Below, one piece after another: positions 1-4,378 of a stretch of DNA of 6,345 nucleotides. The notes below the pieces were generated by a model. The model was not told the DNA's origin, did not search any database, and was given only the letters and a program-made list of their open reading frames with translations. The stretch is from contig DASTSL010000101.1 in assembly GCA_035760705.1 (NCBI GenBank), forward strand, positions 1 through 6,345, read 5' to 3'. The position numbers were made by a program, and so were the translations under genes. Source of the DNA: Allomeiothermus sp035760705. Lineage in GTDB: Bacteria > Deinococcota > Deinococci > Deinococcales > Thermaceae. Numbering within the stretch: position 1 is the stretch's first letter; the number at the start of each line of letters is the position of its first letter.

Positions 1-212
1 CCGCCTGTCCGGCGAGGGGACGGCGGGTCTACCGGCAATCCGGCCAGGCGGCGGCGGATCGCCTCGGCTTGCACCTCTTTGGGGTAGGGGCAGTGGCGAC
101 ACCTCGAGCCGCAACAGTACCCCCGGCGCAGGTGATAGCGCTCGGTGAAAACGTACAGGCCGCTCTCGAGGTAGTAGTCGAGCCCTTCGCGGAGTTCGGT
201 CTTCTTGGTCAT
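1..212 (-). CDS. Small Cys-rich DUF5522-type protein, 3' end outside window
   Basis: Reading the minus strand from an ATG at 212 gives 70 codons with no stop before the left edge, so the C-terminus is missing. Residues 31-43 read GYCCGSRCRHCPY, a CC-x3-C-x2-C cluster (Cys33, 34, 38, 41) that I recognise as the hallmark of the short DUF5522 family. The function of that family is not known, and the clustered cysteines suggest metal binding (inference). Upstream in frame a TGA lies three codons before the ATG, so this is the longest possible start. No Shine-Dalgarno sequence is visible. The gene lies about 90 bp downstream of the last gene of the B12 operon on the same strand, separated from it by a GC-rich hairpin and two DnaA boxes, so co-transcription is uncertain. 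The tail of the fragment (PVDPPSPRRTG) is proline/arginine-rich. Confidence 0.75.
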   Translation of the reverse strand, partial: MTKKTELREGLDYYLESGLYVFTERYHLRRGYCCGSRCRHCPYPKEVQAEAIRRRLAGLPVDPPSPRRTG

Positions 213-250
213 AGGAGCACGTCAAGGTTCACGGGGTTTGCCGGACCTCG

Positions 251-270
251 AGCCCCCGAGGCCGGGGGCT
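251..270. other. GC-rich perfect hairpin without T-tract
   Basis: AGCCCCCG (251-258) and CGGGGGCT (263-270) form a perfect 8-bp stem with a 4-nt loop. Neither strand has a run of T after the stem, so it is not a standard intrinsic terminator. It could still be an RNA-stabilising or pausing hairpin at the end of the minus-strand B12 operon. It sits 8 bp from a DnaA box. Confidence 0.5.
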
Positions 271-277
271 GTACCGA

Positions 278-298
278 TGTGGATAAGTCTGTGGATAA
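278..298 (-). promoter_or_regulatory. Two perfect DnaA boxes in direct orientation
   Basis: TGTGGATAA occurs at 278-286 and again at 290-298, which is TTATCCACA twice on the minus strand. The two sites have the same orientation and are 12 bp apart start to start. TTATCCACA is the canonical DnaA box, and the same motif is used by Thermus DnaA. The pair lies in the short gap between two minus-strand genes, 66 bp upstream of the DUF5522-type start. There is no AT-rich unwinding region nearby, so a regulatory or DnaA-titrating role is more likely than an origin (inference). Confidence 0.6.
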
Positions 299-305
299 CC
301 CGTGC

Positions 306-680
306 TCATTTGCTCACCCAGGCATAGAGGGGGGTCTCGATGAACTCCGGCGGACCGTCCAGATAGATGCGCAACCCCGGCAAGATCAAGGTCTGGCCGA
401 TCCGGTCGAACTCCAAGGGGTCTGCGCTCAGCGAGTAGACCAGGGCCTCGCTGGGCGGGATCCCACCCCGGATCAGCTTGGGCCCCACCGCTCGGTGTGT
501 GGGCTGCCACCCGTCCCCAAGAGGATAGTCCGCGTTTCGGCCCAGACGTGTACAGATAGCCCCCGCGTCCCGCAGCACCGCGATGAACCGGGCCAGCTTG
601 GGGCCATCCTGGGTCTCGAGGCGCCGGACCTCACCCAAGTCGAGCACGAGCATCTGTTCGGTGACTTTGAGGCTGGCCAT
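306..680 (-). CDS. Hypothetical protein, last gene of the B12 uptake operon
   Basis: This is a 124-residue soluble protein beginning MASLKVTEQMLVLDLGEV and ending ETPLYAWVSK. I do not recognise its family. It has no signal peptide, membrane segment or cysteine cluster (one Cys). The N-terminal third (hydrophobic strand LVLDL, then a Lys/Arg-rich helix GPKLARFIAVLRDAGA) faintly resembles the strand-helix layout of a STAS-like fold, but the rest does not, so no function is assigned. Start choice: the ATG at 680 lies 10 nt after the btuD stop, which fits translational reinitiation. A GTG at 713 would add 11 residues and overlap btuD by 23 bp. Neither start has a Shine-Dalgarno sequence. Its position immediately after btuFCD on the same strand suggests co-expression with B12 uptake, which is the only functional hint. 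Confidence 0.65.
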   Translation of the reverse strand: MASLKVTEQMLVLDLGEVRRLETQDGPKLARFIAVLRDAGAICTRLGRNADYPLGDGWQPTHRAVGPKLIRGGIPPSEALVYSLSADPLEFDRIGQTLILPGLRIYLDGPPEFIETPLYAWVSK

Positions 681-690
681 AGGGTAGGGA

Positions 691-1596
691 TCAGGGCGCC
701 GAGCCTCGAGCACCGGGGGAAAGCGGAGCCCGGACCTGGGAGCCCGAATTCGTTCCTAAAATCACGATCGGCTGGCCGTCCACCTGGCGAACCCGCACCA
801 TCGGGCCGTAGACCTGGCTCAAGAGTTCCTGGGTGATGGCCCCTCTGGGCTGGCCCTGGGCCACGGTGCGGCCTGCGGCCAGGAAGGCCACCCGGTCGGC
901 TTGCAGGGCCAGGTTGGGGTCGTGCATGACCGTGAGTACCCCGATCCCCTGCGAGCGCAGGCCCGAGAGCAAGCACAAGAACTCGGCCTGGTGATGGAGG
1001 TCGAGGTGGGCGGTAGGCTCGTCTAAAAGGAGATATTTAGGCTTCGCGGCCAGTGAACGGGCCAGCATCACCCGAGCCCGCTCCCCGCCCGAGAGGGTCG
1101 AGAGCAGGCGGCTACGGAACTCGAGCACCTGGGTTTGCTCCATCGCCCACACCACCGCTTCCTGGTCGGCCCGGCCTTCCCGGCCCAACAAGCCCAGGTG
1201 CGGGGTGCGGCCCAGCCGCACCACCTCTTCCACGGTGAGTTCCTCGGGGTAGGGGCCGTTCTGCGGTACGAAGGTCAGGGTTCGTCCACGCAGCCAGCTC
1301 GAGACTTTTGCCAGAGGCTTCCCCTCGAGCACCACCCGCCCCCCCTGCGGGCTCAGCAACCCGGCCATCACCCGCAGCAAGGTGCTCTTCCCACTCCCGT
1401 TGGGGCCTAAAAGGGCCAGCCATTCGGCCCTGCGAAGCTCCAGGCTCACTTCCTGAAGCACGGGTTTTCCGGCGTAGGCGAAAGTCACGTTTTCGGCGAC
1501 CAAAGACGCAACACCCAGGGCTTCCCTCTCCCCCAACCCCTCTTCCTTTGGAAAAGGGGGGTCAGCGTACGACGCAGGACCTACGGCGTTAGACAT
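691..1596 (-). CDS. btuD: Vitamin B12 ABC transporter ATP-binding protein BtuD
   Basis: This 301-residue cytoplasmic ATPase would power cobalamin import through BtuC. The nucleotide-binding domain is complete: Walker A GPNGSGKST at residues 64-72, Q-loop Gln112 (FVPQN), signature LSGGE at 168-172, Walker B YLLLDEP at 188-194, D-loop HLD at 197-199, and switch histidine His225. The family (FecE/BtuD type) is clear; B12 specificity rests on the riboswitch upstream of the operon. The ATG at 1596 is chosen because it follows GGAGGGGA at good spacing and overlaps the btuC stop by 8 nt (ATGTCTAA), a coupling arrangement. A start 14 codons upstream would lie inside btuC. An unusual N-terminal stretch, residues about 13-25 (PPFPKEEGLGERE), is encoded by an imperfect palindrome that looks like an inserted dispersed repeat; the conserved domain only begins at about residue 33 (VAENVTF). 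A low-complexity tail of about 20 residues follows the conserved end. Confidence 0.9.
   Translation of the reverse strand: MSNAVGPASYADPPFPKEEGLGEREALGVASLVAENVTFAYAGKPVLQEVSLELRRAEWLALLGPNGSGKSTLLRVMAGLLSPQGGRVVLEGKPLAKVSSWLRGRTLTFVPQNGPYPEELTVEEVVRLGRTPHLGLLGREGRADQEAVVWAMEQTQVLEFRSRLLSTLSGGERARVMLARSLAAKPKYLLLDEPTAHLDLHHQAEFLCLLSGLRSQGIGVLTVMHDPNLALQADRVAFLAAGRTVAQGQPRGAITQELLSQVYGPMVRVRQVDGQPIVILGTNSGSQVRAPLSPGARGSAP
1521..1561. repeat. Palindromic dispersed-type repeat inside the btuD 5' end
   Basis: CCCCTCTTCC (1537-1546) and GGAAAAGGGG (1550-1559) form a 10-bp stem with one mismatch, preceded by a C/T-rich flank. The layout (CCCTCTCCCCC-AACCCCTC then GGAAAAGGGG) resembles short palindromic repeats scattered through many bacterial genomes, which translate as PLPLEKGG on one strand and PPFPKEEGLG on the other. 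Here it is read in frame into btuD. That it is a mobile dispersed repeat is from memory and inference; only one copy is in the window. Confidence 0.5.
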
Positions 1597-2632
1597 TTCG
1601 TCTTCCCCTCCACAGCAAATACAAGAAGAACGGCCCACCCAGAAGCGTCGTCACCACTCCCACCGGGAGTTCGGCGGGGCGGGTCAGGACTCGAGCTAGC
1701 AGGTCCGCGAAGGTGAGCAGCACCGCCCCGCCCAGCGCCGAAGCCGGAAGCAGCGCCCGGTAATCCCCGCCCACCAGCCGCCGCAGGGCGTGCGGGGCCA
1801 CCAGCCCCACGAAACCGATGATCCCGGCGTAGGCCACCGAGGCCGCCGTGAGCAGGGTCGCCAGGCCGATCACTAGGAGCTTGAGCCCGCCGAGGGGGAG
1901 CCCCAGACTGCGGGCGGTCTCCTCGCCCAGGCTGAGCGCATTGAGGGTGCGCCCCAAAATCCACAGGAACGGTAACGAAAGCGCCAGGTAAAGGGCTATC
2001 GCCCGCACCCCATCCCAGCCCATGAAACTGAAATTGCCCAGCGTGTAGGCCATCACCGCGCGGATGCGGTCGGCATCCTTGAGCATCAAGTAGGTGGTAA
2101 GCCCGGTCAGCACCGCGCCCACCACTACCCCAGCCAGAATCAGGTCGTGGGTGCGGGCCGCCCCACCGGAGAGCAGCAGGGTCACGGCGACCGCCAGCAC
2201 TGCCCCGGCGAAGGCGAAGAGGGTCACGTAGCTGGGCAAAGCGGCGAAGATCTGGCTGGTCGAGTACGAGGCGCCGAGGGTACCGGCCAGGCTCACCGCC
2301 AGCGTCACCCCGAAGGCCGCGCCCGAGGCCGAGCCCATCAGGTAGGGGTCGGCCAGAGGGTTTCTAAAGAGCCCCTGGAAGGCCGCCCCAGCCAGCCCCA
2401 AGGCTGCCCCCACCCCCATCGCCCCCAGGACTCGAGGCAGCCGCAGATCGCTCACGATTGGGTCGGGCTCGGCCCCGGTCAAAGCTCGCACCACCGCACC
2501 CGGGGAAACGTACACCGCCCCCTGCCCCACCCCGAGCACCAACGCCAAACCCAGCAAGCCCACCAGCCCGAGGAATACCAGCGCCCTCGAGGCGTACCTT
2601 GTGGGCAAAGGCTGGCGTTCAGCGTTGATCAT
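1589..2632 (-). CDS. btuC: Vitamin B12 ABC transporter permease BtuC
   Basis: This 347-residue, strongly hydrophobic protein of the FecCD family would form the inner-membrane channel as a homodimer with BtuD. About ten membrane helices are expected for the family, and hydrophobic stretches run throughout the sequence. Family landmarks visible are RLPR at 64-67, FQGLFRNPLADPYLMG at 85-100, the GIIGFVGLVAPH segment at 270-281 (the coupling region that contacts the ATPase), and the C-terminal ELPVGVVTTLLGGPFFLYLL at 321-340. Length is normal for the family. The ATG at 2632 overlaps the btuF stop as ATGA (4 nt), so translation is probably coupled. The 3' end overlaps btuD by 8 nt and also carries btuD's ribosome binding site. 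Siderophore or haem permeases share the same fold; the cobalamin riboswitch makes B12 or a related corrinoid by far the best assignment. Confidence 0.92.
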   Translation of the reverse strand: MINAERQPLPTRYASRALVFLGLVGLLGLALVLGVGQGAVYVSPGAVVRALTGAEPDPIVSDLRLPRVLGAMGVGAALGLAGAAFQGLFRNPLADPYLMGSASGAAFGVTLAVSLAGTLGASYSTSQIFAALPSYVTLFAFAGAVLAVAVTLLLSGGAARTHDLILAGVVVGAVLTGLTTYLMLKDADRIRAVMAYTLGNFSFMGWDGVRAIALYLALSLPFLWILGRTLNALSLGEETARSLGLPLGGLKLLVIGLATLLTAASVAYAGIIGFVGLVAPHALRRLVGGDYRALLPASALGGAVLLTFADLLARVLTRPAELPVGVVTTLLGGPFFLYLLWRGRRNV

Positions 2633-3504
2633 CTCAGCTCCGGATGCAAGCAGTCAATCAACAGTTTGAGCCCTTCCGCCACCCGCGGGCCGGGCCTCGA
2701 AAGCAGGTTGTCCGGCCCGCCGGTGAAGCTACACACCCGGTTGGCCTGGATCGCCCGTAGCCGGGCCCAGCCCGGTCGCTTGGCCAGATCGGCGGCCCCC
2801 GGGTGGGTCAGCACGATCACCTGGGGGTTCTTCTGCACCACCAGTTCGGGGCTCACCTGGGGGAAGTCTCCCAGTTCCTTGGGGATGATGTTCTGCCCGC
2901 GGGCCTTGGCGATCAGCACCCCTATGAACGAGCCGGGGCCGACCGTGTAGGGGGTGGGGTCGATCTCGAGGTAGACGGTGGGGCGATCCTTGGCCTTGGC
3001 CGCGCGGGATTCCTGAGCGTAGACCTGCTGCTGGATCTGCGCGACCAGGCGTTCCGCCGCCGGTTTGTGGTTCAAGATTTCGCCCAGGAGCCGGGTGGTA
3101 CGGAAGATGTCGCCGTAGGACTCGACCTTGAGGGCAAAGGTGGGGATTCCCGAGCGCTCGAGCGGCTCCTGGAGCTTTCCATACACCGAGATGAGCACCA
3201 GGTCCGGTTTGAGCGCCACAATCTTCTCCGGGCTGGCGTCGAAGAGGGCCCCCATCTTGGGGAGCTTCTTGACCGACTCGGGCCAGTCGGAAAAAGAATC
3301 GGTAGCCACCAGCCGGTCACAGGCCCCCATCGCGCACAGGGTCTCGGTGAGCGAGGGCAGCATGGTCACGATCCTCTTGGGCTCGGCCTGGATCGTGACC
3401 TTCCGACCCAGGTCGTCGGTGAGGGCTTTGGGATACTGCGCGAAGCCGATAGCCGATAGCGGATAGCTCACCGCCAAGAGCAAAAACCAGATCCACTTCT
3501 TCAT
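2629..3504 (-). CDS. btuF: Vitamin B12-binding periplasmic protein BtuF
   Basis: This 291-residue extracytoplasmic binding protein would capture cobalamin and deliver it to BtuC. Residues 1-22 form a signal peptide (MKKW, hydrophobic core, then AIGFA before QYP) with likely cleavage after Ala22. No lipobox cysteine is seen, so it is probably a soluble periplasmic form. The mature part follows the BtuF/FepB two-lobe pattern: DDLGRKVTIQ at 30-39, KRIVTMLPSLTETLCAMGA at 43-61, SPEKIVALKPDLVL at 91-104, SPELVVQKNPQVIV at 218-231, and the C-terminal RPGPRV at 270-275. By position, Glu93 and Glu220 would be the two surface glutamates that dock on BtuC (inference from E. coli BtuF). The ATG at 3504 has a strong site, AAAGGAGG, about 8 nt upstream. 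The signal-peptide region contains three tandem 7-bp units. It is the first gene after the riboswitch. Confidence 0.92.
   Translation of the reverse strand: MKKWIWFLLLAVSYPLSAIGFAQYPKALTDDLGRKVTIQAEPKRIVTMLPSLTETLCAMGACDRLVATDSFSDWPESVKKLPKMGALFDASPEKIVALKPDLVLISVYGKLQEPLERSGIPTFALKVESYGDIFRTTRLLGEILNHKPAAERLVAQIQQQVYAQESRAAKAKDRPTVYLEIDPTPYTVGPGSFIGVLIAKARGQNIIPKELGDFPQVSPELVVQKNPQVIVLTHPGAADLAKRPGWARLRAIQANRVCSFTGGPDNLLSRPGPRVAEGLKLLIDCLHPELR
3446..3466. repeat. Three tandem 7-bp units in the btuF signal-peptide region
   Basis: CCGATAG, CCGATAG and CGGATAG follow one another without gaps; the last differs at one base. They encode part of SYPLSAIG in the signal peptide. Because 7 is not a multiple of 3, gain or loss of one unit would shift the btuF reading frame. 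Confidence 0.8.
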
Positions 3505-3543
3505 GCCTTACGCCTCCTTTCGCTCGGTTCGCGCGAGGGCATG

Positions 3544-3568
3544 AAAAAACGCCCCTGGGAGTGGGGCG
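3544..3568 (-). terminator. Intrinsic terminator of the B12 riboswitch
   Basis: On the minus strand CGCCCC (3568-3563) and GGGGCG (3555-3550) form a 6-bp GC stem with a 7-nt loop, followed directly by six T (3549-3544). It lies between the aptamer and btuF, the expected place for a transcription-attenuating expression platform. A competing antiterminator is visible: on the plus strand CCCC (3584-3587) and ACTCCC (3591-3596) pair with the terminator's GGGG (3563-3566) and loop GGGAGT (3557-3562), giving 10 bp with a 3-nt bulge. Confidence 0.85.
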
Positions 3569-3612
3569 CGGATGTGCGGATTTCCCCGAAACTCCCCCTT
3601 CTTGCGAGAGGT

Positions 3613-3803
3613 GCTTTCCCAACGGGCATTGGAAAGCTTCCTGGCAGGTATTCGGACTTCGGGCGGTAGTTGGTGGCTCGCTTCGCTCGCCACTACTCCA
3701 ATGCGCCGTCACCGTTGCGCGACAGTACCGGAATGGCAGGATCAGCCCTGCTTCACCGGATTTCCCCACTTTAAGCCTGGGCTACGCGCCCAGACACCAG
3801 GAA
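3613..3803 (-). ncRNA. Cobalamin riboswitch (class I) with L5-L13 kissing loop
   Basis: The aptamer senses adenosylcobalamin in the nascent btuFCD mRNA. On the minus strand closing helix P1 is TTCCTGG (3803-3797) paired with CCAGGAA (3644-3638). Inside it are the family-typical blocks GGGGAAATCCGGTGAAGC (from 3767), CCGGTACTGTCGCGCAACGG (from 3731) and the near-invariant AGTCCGAATACCTGCC (3658-3643). Directly after P1 comes hairpin P13, GCTTTCC (3637-3631) with GGAAAGC (3619-3613). Its loop contains CCGTTG (plus-strand 3620-3625), complementary to CAACGG in L5 (plus-strand 3712-3717). This is the kissing loop that defines class-I cobalamin riboswitches. A GC-rich hairpin at about 3670-3700 is a peripheral arm. 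The downstream terminator indicates regulation at transcription: B12 bound means btuFCD off. The aptamer proper is 3638-3803. Confidence 0.92.
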
Positions 3804-3839
3804 TTCACCGAGCTGTATCGCCCTAGCGGGCTTGGCCTC

Positions 3840-3868
3840 ACCCTACACCCTTTACCGGTCCTTGACAA
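3840..3868 (-). promoter_or_regulatory. Likely promoter of the btuFCD operon
   Basis: On the minus strand, -35 TTGTCA (3868-3863, 5/6 to consensus) and -10 TAGGGT (3845-3840, TANNNT type) are separated by 17 bp. Transcription would start near 3833, about 30 nt before riboswitch helix P1. The -35 lies in the near-palindrome CCTTGACAAGG, which also supplies the plus-strand TTGACA repeats. The -10 is weak against TATAAT, so confidence is moderate. Confidence 0.45.
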
Positions 3869-3908
3869 GGAGGCCTCGCCTTGACAAGGAGGCTTCGCCT
3901 TGACAAGG
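3861..3908 (+). repeat. 19-bp tandem repeat array carrying TTGACA
   Basis: CTTGACAAGGAGGCCTCGC (3861-3879) is followed by a copy with one change (3880-3898) and a third copy cut after CTTGACAAGG (3899-3908). Each unit carries a perfect -35 hexamer, at 3862, 3881 and 3900, and the near-palindrome CCTTGACAAGG. The 19-bp period is a little under two helical turns. Only the third -35 has a -10 at the right distance. Confidence 0.9.
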
Positions 3909-3928
3909 CCCTCGCTTCCTCCTACACT
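3900..3928 (+). promoter_or_regulatory. Promoter of tRNA-Leu
   Basis: A perfect -35 TTGACA (3900-3905) is separated by exactly 17 bp from -10 TACACT (3923-3928). The predicted start is near 3935, about 24 nt before the mature tRNA. A strong sigma-70-type promoter fits a stable RNA gene. Confidence 0.8.
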
Positions 3929-3958
3929 AGCCTTTGCGTCCATGTGACGCTCACCCTA

Positions 3959-4045
3959 GCCGGGGTGGTGGAACTGGTAGACACGCTATCTTGAGGGGGT
4001 AGTGCCCGCTAGGGCGTAGGGGTTCAAGTCCCCTCCCCGGCACCA
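3959..4045 (+). tRNA. tRNA-Leu, anticodon GAG
   Basis: The full class-II cloverleaf can be drawn in 87 nt. The acceptor stem pairs GCCGGGG (3959-3965) with CCCCGGC (4035-4041), followed by discriminator A and an encoded CCA. The D-arm contains GGTAGAC. The anticodon stem pairs CTATC with GGTAG around loop TTGAGGG, anticodon GAG at 3993-3995. The long variable arm TGCCC-GCTA-GGGCG is typical of leucine tRNAs. The T-arm is AGGGG-TTCAAGT-CCCCT. It reads CUC and CUU codons; CUC is very frequent here because of the CTCGAG hexamer. It is transcribed divergently from the B12 operon from a strong promoter and ends at a clear terminator. Confidence 0.97.
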
Positions 4046-4048
4046 ACT

Positions 4049-4076
4049 GGGCCGCAATCGCGGCCCGTATTTTTTT
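4049..4076 (+). terminator. Intrinsic terminator of tRNA-Leu
   Basis: GGGCCGC (4049-4055) and GCGGCCC (4060-4066) form a perfect 7-bp stem with an AATC loop, followed after GTA by seven T (4070-4076). It lies 4 nt after the tRNA CCA. Confidence 0.95.
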
Positions 4077-4164
4077 GGCCTGATACGGCCCAATCCGAAC
4101 CTCCAGCGTGGAAAAACGCGGGCAGCGGATAGTTGGAACGGCTAATCAGGTTTTTGGATACCCG

Positions 4165-4188
4165 GCCCGCTCGAGCAGCGGGCTTTTT
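4165..4188 (+). terminator. Second plus-strand intrinsic terminator
   Basis: GCCCGCT (4165-4171) and AGCGGGC (4177-4183) form a perfect 7-bp stem with loop CGAGC, followed by TTTTT (4184-4188). The T-tract is on the plus strand only. It may be a backup for the tRNA terminator or may end a short transcript from 4077-4164. I see no ORF with a ribosome binding site in that stretch. Confidence 0.8.
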
Positions 4189-4206
4189 CTACTCCCAAAC
4201 GGCCAT

Positions 4207-4236
4207 CTGGCATGGGTAACGCGTCGCGATTACACT
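4207..4236 (+). promoter_or_regulatory. Candidate rtcB promoter
   Basis: -35 CTGGCA (4207-4212, 4/6) and -10 TACACT (4231-4236, 4/6; identical to the tRNA-Leu -10) are 18 bp apart. The predicted start is at about 4243, leaving a leader of about 136 nt before rtcB. An ATG lies exactly at the predicted start, as in the leaderless mRNAs common in Deinococcota. Confidence 0.5.
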
Positions 4237-4242
4237 GAATCT

Positions 4243-4278
4243 ATGCGGTGCGCCGAGTGTGTAGGATTGAATACCTAG
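4243..4278 (+). CDS. Possible leaderless 11-codon upstream ORF of rtcB
   Basis: ATG at 4243 opens a short frame, MRCAECVGLNT, ending at TAG 4276-4278. The ATG begins 6 nt after the -10 box TACACT, the spacing typical of leaderless genes in Deinococcus-Thermus bacteria, and there is no Shine-Dalgarno sequence. The peptide contains a CxxC pair. The stop codon overlaps the 5' arm of a long-range stem in the rtcB leader. A frame this short can occur by chance, so this is a candidate and not an established gene. Confidence 0.3.
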   Translation: MRCAECVGLNT

Positions 4279-4376
4279 CCGAGATAGGAATACGCGTTCT
4301 CGTCCTTTGGGAAAGCGACATTCGCTCACAGCCCCAGCTAGTGTTGGCAAGTATTCAAGCTTTTTTTGGAGAAGCT
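4267..4376 (+). promoter_or_regulatory. Structured rtcB leader with possible SD-blocking hairpin
   Basis: TTGAATAC (4267-4274) pairs perfectly with GTATTCAA (4351-4358), extended across an internal loop by GCC (4278-4280) with GGC (4346-4348). Inside the loop AGCGA-CAT-TCGCT forms a local hairpin. Immediately after the 3' arm, AGCTTTT (4358-4364) can pair with AGAAGCT (4370-4376), burying the ribosome binding site GGAGA (4368-4372). The seven T at 4361-4367 are part of this element. These foldings are read by eye, with no energies computed. Confidence 0.4.
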
Positions 4377-4378
4377 AG

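Noticed and set aside
278..298. Chromosomal origin of replication at the DnaA boxes
   Set aside because: There are only two boxes, no AT-rich unwinding region and no dnaA or dnaN neighbour within the window.
69..836. Plus-strand open frame of 255 codons
   Set aside because: It runs antisense across the DUF5522-type gene, the DnaA boxes, the small operon gene and the btuD end. It has proline/arginine-rich low-complexity translation and no homology I recognise.
473..976. Minus-strand open frame of 167 codons overlapping the btuD 3' end
   Set aside because: It is an out-of-frame Gly/Pro/Arg-rich reading of btuD and the next gene; the btuD frame has the conserved motifs.
3317..3769. Minus-strand open frame of 150 codons covering the riboswitch and btuF start
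   Set aside because: It is a chance frame through a structured non-coding RNA and an alternative frame of btuF.
3861..3908. Short CRISPR array
   Set aside because: The 19-bp units are directly adjacent with no unique spacers and carry promoter hexamers; they are tandem repeats.
3959..4045. tRNA-Leu as an integration site for a mobile element
   Set aside because: No second copy of the tRNA 3' end, integrase or element border was seen downstream in the window.
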